Origin: Phycisphaerales bacterium UBA7812
Lineage (GTDB): Bacteria; Planctomycetota; Phycisphaerae; Phycisphaerales; UBA1924
Length of the DNA: 5,563 nucleotides
Assembly (NCBI GenBank): GCA_002480345.1
Contig: DLBY01000068.1
Location: 1-5,563, forward strand
Reading direction: 5' to 3'
This document shows, one piece after another, positions 1 to 5,327 of this stretch. Both the position numbers and the translations under genes were made by a program. How positions within the stretch are numbered: position 1 is the first letter of the stretch; each line of letters opens with the position of its first letter. Below the pieces are notes generated by a model. The model was given only the letters and a program-made list of their open reading frames with translations. It was not told the origin of the DNA and searched no databases.

Positions 1-387
1 GTTGATCTCGTCGGCGAGGACGACATTCGCGAACACGGGCCCGCGCACGAAGCGGAGCGCCCGGTGCCCCGTCGTCCGGTCCTCCTCGATCATCTCCGTC
101 CCCGTGATGTCGCTGGGCATCAGGTCGGGGGTGAACTGGATGCGGCTGAAATCGAGCGACATCGTGCGCGCGATCGTGGAGATCAGCAGCGTCTTGGCAA
201 GGCCCGGCACGCCCACGACGAGGGCGTGCCCCCGGCAGAAGATGCAGGTGAGGATCTGGTCGACGACCTCCTCCTGCCCCACGATGACCTTCGCGATCTC
301 GGTCCGCAGCGCGTCGTAGGTCTCGCGCACATGGGCGAGCGTCTCCTGCGCGTCGCTCGGCGAGCCGTTGGAGCCTTCGTGCGTCAT
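1..387 (-). CDS. MoxR-family AAA+ ATPase, N-terminal part (cut by window edge)
   Basis: This is the first 129 residues of a MoxR-type AAA+ ATPase; the reading frame stays open through base 1. The Walker A motif GVPGLAKT is at residues 59-66, and the Walker B segment NVVLADEIN is at 121-129, where the window ends. Between them is the typical MoxR stretch IQFTPDLMPSDITG (83-96). Residues 30-45 (EIAKVIVGQEEVVDQI) form the usual helix before the nucleotide-binding core. MoxR ATPases act as chaperone-like factors that help assemble or activate other proteins, often with VWA-domain and DUF58 partners encoded next to them; any such partners would lie beyond the left edge. The ATG at 387 is supported by AGGAGA at 392-397, 4 bases upstream. 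The gene follows a strong terminator, so it probably has its own promoter. Its client is unknown. Confidence 0.95.
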   Translation of the reverse strand, partial: MTHEGSNGSPSDAQETLAHVRETYDALRTEIAKVIVGQEEVVDQILTCIFCRGHALVVGVPGLAKTLLISTIARTMSLDFSRIQFTPDLMPSDITGTEMIEEDRTTGHRALRFVRGPVFANVVLADEIN

Positions 388-391
388 GCCG

Positions 392-397
392 TCTCCT
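392..397 (-). promoter_or_regulatory. Ribosome binding site of the moxR-type gene
   Basis: On the minus strand this reads AGGAGA, with 4 bases before the ATG at 387. It fixes the start of the MoxR-type ATPase, and no other in-frame start nearby is as well placed. Confidence 0.75.
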
Positions 398-495
398 GTC
401 GGGGTTCGGTTCCGTCCGGTGATCATCCTACCGCTCGGCACCCCGTCGGGGTTCGGGGAGAGTGCGCCGCGACGCAAGAGATCGGAGACGAGGCG

Positions 496-538
496 ACAAA
501 AACAAGACGGCCGAGCGGGGTCTCGTCGCTCGGCCGTC
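496..538 (-). terminator. Rho-independent terminator of the PDZ gene or sigma operon
   Basis: A perfect 12-base inverted repeat pairs 506-517 with 527-538 (arms GACGGCCGAGCG and CGCTCGGCCGTC) around a 9-base loop. On the minus strand the stem is followed directly by TTGTTTTTGTC (complement of 496-505 and the adjoining base), a T-rich tail that is conspicuous in this GC-rich DNA. It lies about 220 bases after the PDZ gene stop and about 110 bases before the moxR-type start. It therefore separates the two transcription units and gives the first an unusually long trailer. The T run is on one side only, so it works for minus-strand transcription. Confidence 0.85.
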
Positions 539-757
539 GGCGACCGGCGGGGAAGTGCCGGTTCGCAAGGGGATGTCGGAGTCGGTCGTCCCGGCGTGCC
601 GTTCGTGCCCCCCGGGTCATGCAGCCGGAAGCGAAACCGAGCGGGAACCGGTTCGCGGGGTCGTTCGGGTTTCCCGTCCCCCGCTTTCGCGCGGCCCGCG
701 GGGATCCCGCGAGAAACCGCACGATTCGTCTACCACGCCGCTGGGCGCGGGTTGCGA

Positions 758-1957
758 TCAGCCGCGGTCATCACGGCGTTTTTCCAGCATCTGCTCGACG
801 CGATCGAGCATGCGGTCGAAGACGCGTTCCATGCGTTCCCAGCGCTCTTCCATGCGCTCCTCGAGAGACTCGAGGCGGTCCTCGAACTGGTCTTCGAGGT
901 CCTCGAGACGCGCCTCGAGCTCGTCTGCCATCGCCTCGCGGTCGTCGTCGTCGATGATCAGTCGCCCGTTGTCGAGCGTGAAGGCCCGGGAGCGGCGGAG
1001 CTGCTCGGCCTGGGCGCCGAGCTGGCGCTGCATCTGCTCCATCTGCTCGCGGAACTTGCGGGCGATGTCCTCGTTCTGCCCCGCGGCGCCGAGCTCTTCG
1101 AGCCTGCGCATCGTCTCCTCGAGCGCACGCTTGACCTCGTCGTTTTCACCCTGTCGCCAGCGGTTGGTCAGGCCGAACGGGAAGTCGGCTTCCTCGCCCG
1201 GGGTCACTTCGATGGTCGTGGTCATGCTGGGGGTGCCCAGTTTCTGGGCGTCGTAGGCCTCGAGTTCCATCTCGATCTCGATCTCGTCGCCCTTCCGGAT
1301 GACGACCAGGTCGAGCTCATCGCCGGGTGTGCTCTCCATGAGCGCCTCGTGCAGAACGCGCTGGTCGTCCATCGGGTCGCCGTTGACCTCGATGATGATG
1401 TCCCACTGGCGGAGCCCCGCCTTCTCGGCGGGCAGGCCCTCCATGATCTTCTCGAGCACGAGCGCGTGCTCGGGCAGATCGAGGTGTGCCCGCAGCGCAT
1501 CGCTGGGGGACTCGAGCAGCACGCCCATCATCACCGGGGGGCGCTCCGCTGCGATCGCGCGCTCCATCTCCTCGGCCTCGCCCGGGAAGCCGAACCGGTA
1601 GACACGGGGCGCCGCCGCCGGGCGCGGGGGCCGGGGCGTTCCGGCGAAGACCCCGCCTCGCGGGCCCCCGACGACGACTTCCTTGAGGACCTTCCCGTCG
1701 TTGCCCAGGATGATGACCTTGTTGTCCCGGGTCTCGATGAGGTCGTCATCGATGCGCACGCCGTTGACGCGGGCGATCGTCTCCCCGTCTCGGACGATGA
1801 TCTCGTACTTGTCGTCGTTGTCGATGCTGACGAACTCGAAGTCCGTCTTGCTGTCGGCGTGCTCGTCGTTCGTGTGATCGGGGCCCGCGCCCGCGGCGTT
1901 CGCGAGCAGGCAACCGGCGAGGCCGGCGGCGATCGTCATCCAACGCGTGCGTGTCAT
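758..1957 (-). CDS. Exported PDZ-domain protein with C-terminal acidic coiled coil
   Basis: This 399-residue protein matches no named family I recognise. The N-terminus (MTRTRWMTIAAGLAGCLLAN) is an export signal. It contains a lipobox-like LAGC (13-16), but the hydrophobic stretch continues past the Cys, so ordinary signal peptidase cleavage near residues 22-25 is equally possible. Residues 38-98 look beta-rich and acidic. A Pro/Ala/Gly linker (98-118) follows. Residues 143-233 form a PDZ domain, with the MMGVLL carboxylate-binding-loop region, GLPAEKAGLRQWDIIIEVNG and the closing beta strands. Residues 273-322 and 339-395 are charged heptad helices, very rich in Glu, Arg, Leu and Met, and likely coiled coil. 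No protease catalytic domain is visible. The ATG at 1957 has AAGGAG at 1964-1969, 6 bases away. The gene lies 159 bases downstream of the anti-sigma candidate on the same strand, which suggests an envelope sensing or scaffolding role; that role is inferred. Confidence 0.9.
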   Translation of the reverse strand: MTRTRWMTIAAGLAGCLLANAAGAGPDHTNDEHADSKTDFEFVSIDNDDKYEIIVRDGETIARVNGVRIDDDLIETRDNKVIILGNDGKVLKEVVVGGPRGGVFAGTPRPPRPAAAPRVYRFGFPGEAEEMERAIAAERPPVMMGVLLESPSDALRAHLDLPEHALVLEKIMEGLPAEKAGLRQWDIIIEVNGDPMDDQRVLHEALMESTPGDELDLVVIRKGDEIEIEMELEAYDAQKLGTPSMTTTIEVTPGEEADFPFGLTNRWRQGENDEVKRALEETMRRLEELGAAGQNEDIARKFREQMEQMQRQLGAQAEQLRRSRAFTLDNGRLIIDDDDREAMADELEARLEDLEDQFEDRLESLEERMEERWERMERVFDRMLDRVEQMLEKRRDDRG

Positions 1958-2116
1958 CGCAAACTCCTTCGTGTCGAGGCGGTCGGGAGGTCGTTGCCGT
2001 CCGCGTCCCGCCGTGGGTCTCGGAACCGCCCGGCGTACCGGGGCTGAACACCCGGATGCGCTGCGCGGGATCGCCCGTCGCGGGTCTCGGGGAAATTCCC
2101 CCAGGCCCGAGGGGCG
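1958..2116 (-). other. 159-base spacer between the anti-sigma candidate and the PDZ gene
   Basis: No gene is visible. On leaving the anti-sigma stop it contains an A/T-centred inverted repeat, GGGGAA-A-TTCCCC (2089-2101), nested in a 6-base stem (2086-2091 with 2106-2111). Further on is a small hairpin (2029-2033 with 2038-2042, 4-base loop). No T tail follows either, so they are not standard terminators. No clear -35/-10 pair was found, and no copy of the GGAAC-N17-CGTC pattern, so the PDZ gene may depend on the upstream operon promoter. Confidence 0.4.
1964..1969 (-). promoter_or_regulatory. Ribosome binding site of the PDZ gene
   Basis: AAGGAG on the minus strand, 6 bases before the ATG at 1957. 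It supports that start over the internal Met at residue 7, and so keeps the positively charged first residues of the signal peptide. Confidence 0.75.
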
Positions 2117-2806
2117 TCAGTACGAGACCTTCGCGGGCACGACCTCCGGCGCGGGGACGATCGACGCGGCCCCGAACTCGTCGCGCCCGACCTTGAACAC
2201 CTGGTCGGCGGGCACGAACTCGCGTTCCAGGATCTGGCGCACATAGAGCACCTCAACGCCCGACCCGTCCGCGAGGGGGCGGGATTCGAGCACGCGCTTG
2301 TCGGGCATCACCCCGATGACCCGCCCCGCCTCGCGTCCCGTGTCCAGGTATTGCGCCAGCGCCTCGTCGGGTGTCGAGGGCAGCAGGTTCGCGGGGACCA
2401 TCGAGGCGGTGTTCGCGCCGCTGGTGCCGTCGAGCGTCCGCGTAGGCGACGGAAGGCCCGTGAACCAGACCAGCAGGATCGCGGCCGCCGCCGCCCAGCC
2501 GCCCCAGGCGCGCACGCCGTCCATGCGGCGCTGGAACCGCTCGGCGGGGGTCATCAGCTCGCCCTCGGGCAGGTCCACCCCTTCGGCGATCGTCCCAACC
2601 TCGTCGACCACATCGCCCAGCAGCTCGTGCTGGCGCTGGGTGACGGTGAGGTCGGTCCACACGCTCGGATCCGCCTGCGCGAGCGTGCGCAGCGCCGCCC
2701 AGTCGCGTTCGCTCGCCTCGCCGTCGATGACGCGTCCGATCAGTTCGTCGCGTCGGTCGATCGCGGGGTCGCTGGTGTTGCCGGTTGTGTCGTTGTGGTC
2801 GCTCAT
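2117..2806 (-). CDS. Putative transmembrane anti-sigma factor
   Basis: This is a 229-residue protein with one predicted membrane helix at residues 99-118 (centre AAAAAILLVWFTGL). The N-terminal 95 residues are cytoplasmic in the expected topology and helical. The segment DELIGRVIDGEASERDWAAL (20-39) resembles the short first helix pair often seen in anti-sigma domains of planctomycetes. The outer part (119-229) is a small domain with no family I can name. There is no cysteine, so the zinc-binding HxxxCxxC motif of ZAS anti-sigma factors is absent. The function is inferred mainly from position, 65 bases after the ECF sigma gene on the same strand, and from the helix topology. The start at 2806 has a partial Shine-Dalgarno sequence, GGTGA, 3 bases from the ATG. 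It could instead be an unrelated membrane protein co-expressed with the sigma factor. Confidence 0.8.
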   Translation of the reverse strand: MSDHNDTTGNTSDPAIDRRDELIGRVIDGEASERDWAALRTLAQADPSVWTDLTVTQRQHELLGDVVDEVGTIAEGVDLPEGELMTPAERFQRRMDGVRAWGGWAAAAAILLVWFTGLPSPTRTLDGTSGANTASMVPANLLPSTPDEALAQYLDTGREAGRVIGVMPDKRVLESRPLADGSGVEVLYVRQILEREFVPADQVFKVGRDEFGAASIVPAPEVVPAKVSY

Positions 2807-2871
2807 CGCTCACCCGTGTTTCTGCGCCCGCTCGGGGCGCCTGGACTCTCTCGAACGGATCGGGGCTGGGG

Positions 2872-3522
2872 TCAGGCCCCCGCCGCGGCGCGGCGCCGGG
2901 CCGGGGCCTCAGGATTTCCCGCCGCGGTCTCCGTGTGCCCGCGCTGTCGTTCGTTCTGGATCGCGAGCTCGCGGAGCATGCGTCGCCCCCGCGCGATCCG
3001 CGTCTCGATCGTGGTCTCGGGCAGATCGAGCACCGCACCGATCTGCTTGTAGCTCATCCCGCGGACACACCGCATCAGCAGGGGCTCGCGGTAGCCCTCC
3101 GGGAGCGTCCGCGCGAGGTCCATGAGCCGGTCCGCCTCCTCGCGGCGGGTCGCGTCGTCCTCCGTCGCGCCGGGCTCGACCTCGCGTTCGCGCACGAGGC
3201 GGAGGTGCTTGCGCTTGCGCTGGACCTCCCTGCCCGAGGCGCGGGCCGCGTTGATCGCGACGGTGCGGAGCCAGGGCTTGACCGCCGCGGGGTCGCGCAG
3301 TTCCCCGATCTTGCGGACCACGCTCATCGCGACGACCTGGAGCAGGTCCTCGACATCGACCTCGCGCGGCTTGTGGGCAAGGAGGATCGCGGCGACCCAG
3401 CGCCGGTGCTCGCGCCAGATCCGGCGGATCTCGTCGGGCCCGAACAGGGGCGCACCGTCGTCCGGCGGCGTCACGACGCGCAGAGGTGTTTCGGACGGAC
3501 TTTGTTCGGTCTTCCCCGCCAT
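2872..3522 (-). CDS. ECF-type RNA polymerase sigma factor
   Basis: This is a 216-residue sigma-70-family factor of the ECF group. Region 2 covers roughly residues 30-100 and includes DVEDLLQVV (56-64), the usual core-binding helix signature, and WLRTVAINAAR (84-94). Region 4 covers roughly 135-187, with LPEGYREPLLMRCVRG followed by the helix-turn-helix MSYKQIGAVLDLPETTIETR and the RGRRMLRE end. A short Ala/Arg-rich tail (196-216) follows. There is no region 3 and no extra C-terminal domain. The ATG at 3522 is chosen because GGAAGG lies 4 bases upstream; a GTG at 3573 would add 17 residues but has no Shine-Dalgarno sequence and lies almost at the predicted transcription start. The anti-sigma candidate and the PDZ gene follow on the same strand. 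A GGGAAC-N17-CGTC element upstream suggests the factor drives its own operon. The ECF subgroup cannot be assigned by eye. Confidence 0.93.
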   Translation of the reverse strand: MAGKTEQSPSETPLRVVTPPDDGAPLFGPDEIRRIWREHRRWVAAILLAHKPREVDVEDLLQVVAMSVVRKIGELRDPAAVKPWLRTVAINAARASGREVQRKRKHLRLVREREVEPGATEDDATRREEADRLMDLARTLPEGYREPLLMRCVRGMSYKQIGAVLDLPETTIETRIARGRRMLRELAIQNERQRGHTETAAGNPEAPARRRAAAGA

Positions 3523-3526
3523 AACG

Positions 3527-3532
3527 CCTTCC
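3527..3532 (-). promoter_or_regulatory. Ribosome binding site deciding the sigma factor start
   Basis: GGAAGG on the minus strand, 4 bases before the ATG at 3522. The upstream in-frame GTG at 3573 has no comparable site, so the 216-residue form is preferred over the 233-residue form. Confidence 0.6.
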
Positions 3533-3552
3533 GTCTGTGCCACTCGGACGCG

Positions 3553-3589
3553 CCGGGATCTCGGGGCTGTCACGATCCCGGGACTTTTT
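3553..3589 (+). repeat. Perfect 8-base inverted repeat with T tract in the divergent region
   Basis: CCGGGATC (3553-3560) and GATCCCGG (3574-3581) are exact reverse complements around a 13-base spacer. Five T's (3585-3589) follow three bases later on the plus strand. In plus-strand RNA this resembles a weak intrinsic terminator, yet no plus-strand gene lies before it. In minus-strand RNA it would form a hairpin at the very 5' end of the sigma operon leader. It could be a shield against antisense read-through, an operator, or a leader structure. Confidence 0.5.
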
Positions 3590-3617
3590 AGACGCCGGGC
3601 CCCGCGCCCGCGTTCCC
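3587..3617 (-). promoter_or_regulatory. Candidate ECF-type autoregulatory promoter of the sigma operon
   Basis: On the minus strand, GGGAAC (3612-3617) is followed by a 17-base spacer and then CGTC (3591-3594) and TAAA (3587-3590). This has the layout of many ECF promoters: a GAAC-type -35 about 16-17 bases before a CGT-type -10, then an A/T-rich stretch. Transcription would begin near 3580-3584, giving a leader of about 60 bases before the ATG at 3522. It is a pattern match without experimental support. The site also lies just ahead of tatC on the other strand. Confidence 0.5.
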
Positions 3618-3634
3618 TCTCTATCGTCTCGGCG

Positions 3635-4822
3635 ATGCCCAGCGCCGCGAAACCGCCAGCCCCGCCCCCGAGCGACCCCGCAGAGATGTCCCTGGGCGAT
3701 CACCTCGAGGAATTGCGGAGACGGGTGATCCTGGCGCTGATCGGGATCCTGCCGATCCTGATCACGGCGCTGGTGCTGGGCAAGCCGTTGATCGCGCTGC
3801 TGATCGACCCGCTGCGCGACGAGTTGCGGGCCGCGAGCCAGCCCTCGGGGTTGTTGGCGACGGGTCCGTTCGAGACCTTCGCGGTCTACCTGCAGATCTC
3901 GCTGATCGCGACGGTGATCGTGGGCAGCCCGTGGATTCTCTACCAGCTGTGGAAGTTCATCGAGCCGGGCCTGTACAGCAACGAGCGCTCGTTCGTGCAC
4001 ATCCTCGTGCCGCTGAGCTCGATCCTGACGCTGACGAGCGCCGCGTTCCTGTATTTCGTGGTCCTGCCGGTCATCCTCGCGTTCTTCATCAACTTCGGGA
4101 GCCAGCTTGGCCAGTCCTCGACGCCGGTCGTCGAGGTCGGGGAGGGGATCGTTCTCCCGTCCCTCCCGGTGTTCGACGGCGATCCGCCCGATCCGCAGAT
4201 TGGGCAGCAATGGATCAACACCGACCTGATGCAGATGCGGACGGTCGTGCCCAAGCGTGACGGCAGCCCGGTGGTCATCGGCGCCGAACTCGTCGCGGGC
4301 GCCGGCATCACCCAGCAGTACCGCGTGAGTGAGTACATCAAGACGGTGCTGAACCTCGCGCTCGCGTTCGGGATCGGGTTCCAGACCCCGGTCGTCGTGC
4401 TGCTGCTGGGCTGGGCGGGGATCGTGGATCGCAAGACGCTCGGGAGATATCGCCGGTTCGCGGTCGCCGCGTGCACGATCGCGGGCGCGGTGCTCACGCC
4501 CGCGGACCCGCTCTCGATGATGCTCCTCGCGGGCCCGCTGTATGTCCTCTTCGAGCTGGGGATGGTGCTGCTGATCGTCTTCCCGCCCAACTGGGGCAAG
4601 GCCCGCGAGCCCGACGGGGATGCCGACGAGCCCCTCCCGGAGGTCGAGGAGCCGGACCAGGAGGCGACCGCGGCTGACGCGCCCGCTGAACGCCCGACGC
4701 GCGACATCTTCGATGAGGACGGCACCCCCGATCCGAACGCGTACGACGATCCGCCCCCGCCGCCCGGCGGGTGGCGCGGCGCCGATGGGGACGAGCCGGG
4801 CGACGAGGACGGCCGCGCATGA
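3635..4822 (+). CDS. tatC: Sec-independent protein translocase subunit TatC
   Basis: TatC is the membrane receptor of the Tat pathway, which exports folded proteins with twin-arginine signals. The N-terminal signature GDHLEELRRR is at 21-30, leading into helix 1. GPFETFAVYL (77-86) holds the conserved Glu of the first periplasmic loop. SPWILYQLWKFIEPGLYSNER (98-118) and TPADPLSMMLLAGPLYVLFELG (288-309) are classic TatC segments, and six membrane helices can be placed. At 395 residues it is much longer than the usual roughly 250. The extra length is a periplasmic insertion (about 156-231) between helices 3 and 4, and an acidic, proline-rich cytoplasmic tail (321-395). ATG 3635 is chosen; ATG 3686 (MSLGDHLEE) is a real alternative, and neither has a good Shine-Dalgarno sequence. 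No tatA or tatB lies in the window. It overlaps tadA by 4 bases. Confidence 0.96.
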   Translation: MPSAAKPPAPPPSDPAEMSLGDHLEELRRRVILALIGILPILITALVLGKPLIALLIDPLRDELRAASQPSGLLATGPFETFAVYLQISLIATVIVGSPWILYQLWKFIEPGLYSNERSFVHILVPLSSILTLTSAAFLYFVVLPVILAFFINFGSQLGQSSTPVVEVGEGIVLPSLPVFDGDPPDPQIGQQWINTDLMQMRTVVPKRDGSPVVIGAELVAGAGITQQYRVSEYIKTVLNLALAFGIGFQTPVVVLLLGWAGIVDRKTLGRYRRFAVAACTIAGAVLTPADPLSMMLLAGPLYVLFELGMVLLIVFPPNWGKAREPDGDADEPLPEVEEPDQEATAADAPAERPTRDIFDEDGTPDPNAYDDPPPPPGGWRGADGDEPGDEDGRA

Positions 4823-5301
4823 CGCCCGACCCCGCGTGCCCCAGCGACACCGACGAGGCGATGATGCGTCGCGCCCTCAGGCTCGCGGAACAGGCCGCGG
4901 AGCAGGGCGAGGTCCCCGTCGGCGCGGTGGTGTACGAAACCGAGACCGGCACGGTGCTCGCGGAAGCGGCGAACCGGCGTGAAACGGACCGGGACCCGAG
5001 CGCGCACGCGGAGTTCATCGCGATCCGCGCCGCCTGCGCCGCGATCGGGGACTGGCGCCTGAACCACTGCTCGCTCGCGGTGACGCTCGAGCCCTGCCCC
5101 ATGTGCGCGGGCCTGATCGTCAACGCGCGCCTCGGGCGGGTGATCTACGGCGCCGATGATCCGAAGGCGGGGGCCGTGCGCACGCTCTACGAGATCCTGA
5201 CCGACGACCGCCTGAACCACCGCGCCGAGGTCATCGGGGGCGTGGGCGCCGACGAATCCGCGGGGTTGCTCCGCGCGTTCTTCCGCCGCCTGCGGTCCTG
5301 A
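4819..5301 (+). CDS. tadA: tRNA-specific adenosine deaminase TadA
   Basis: This 160-residue deaminase of the cytidine/deoxycytidylate fold converts adenosine to inosine at the wobble position of tRNA-Arg(ACG), letting it read CGU, CGC and CGA codons. The zinc site is complete: HAE at 63-65 supplies the His ligand and the proton-shuttling Glu, and PCPMC at 92-96 supplies two Cys ligands. The stretch from ARLGRVIYGADDPKAGAV (103-120) is typical of TadA rather than of cytosine or guanine deaminases. Length is close to the family norm. The start ATG overlaps the tatC stop as ATGA, implying translational coupling; GAGG at 4805-4808 could serve as a weak Shine-Dalgarno sequence. An in-frame ATG further upstream lies inside tatC and is not needed. 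mutM follows after 26 bases. Confidence 0.95.
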   Translation: MTPDPACPSDTDEAMMRRALRLAEQAAEQGEVPVGAVVYETETGTVLAEAANRRETDRDPSAHAEFIAIRAACAAIGDWRLNHCSLAVTLEPCPMCAGLIVNARLGRVIYGADDPKAGAVRTLYEILTDDRLNHRAEVIGGVGADESAGLLRAFFRRLRS

Positions 5302-5327
5302 CCCCCGCGCTGTCCCGAGAGATCGCG

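Larger units (their letters stand above)
388..757. other. 370-base intergenic region between the PDZ gene and the moxR-type gene
   Basis: No convincing gene is present; open frames here are GC-driven and lack family signatures. Reading along the minus strand, it first holds about 220 bases of trailer after the PDZ gene stop, including a small GC hairpin (697-702 with 706-711, 3-base loop). Next comes the Rho-independent terminator at 496-538, then about 100 bases of leader for the moxR-type gene. That leader contains a 12-base direct repeat (398-409 and 445-456), a 5-base hairpin with a 3-base loop (440-452), and a weak -10-like TAGGAT on the minus strand (425-430). No good -35 element is visible at the right distance from TAGGAT, so that promoter is only a guess. 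Confidence 0.6.

Noticed and set aside
409..413. GGAAC on the minus strand before the moxR-type gene as a second ECF promoter
   Set aside because: A -10 at the right spacing would fall within the ribosome binding site and start codon, and no CGTC is found there.
423..722. A 99-codon minus-strand frame in the intergenic region
   Set aside because: It starts at GTG without a ribosome binding site, runs through the strong terminator hairpin, and has no recognisable features.
850..930. Apparent repeats of CTCGAG and TCGAGG
   Set aside because: They arise from Leu-Glu and similar codon pairs in the heptad coiled coil of the PDZ protein rather than from a separate DNA repeat.
368..2047. A 559-codon open frame on the plus strand opposite the PDZ gene
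   Set aside because: It is antisense to a gene with a signal peptide, PDZ domain, ribosome binding site and terminator. Its long run reflects high GC and the mirrored codons, and it shows no recognisable domain.
3622..3627. TATCGT as a -10 box for a leaderless or short-leader tatC transcript
   Set aside because: It is only 7 bases before the ATG and has no matching -35 at a 17-base distance; the sequence alone cannot support it.
2909..4210. A 433-codon minus-strand open frame across the sigma/tatC divergent region
   Set aside because: It overlaps the sigma gene in another frame and tatC in antisense, is low-complexity Arg/Asp/Gln-rich, and lacks a family match or ribosome binding site.
3940..5220. 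A 426-codon minus-strand open frame opposite tatC and tadA
   Set aside because: It lies antisense to two clear conserved genes and consists of Arg/Ser/Pro-rich sequence typical of GC-driven shadow frames.
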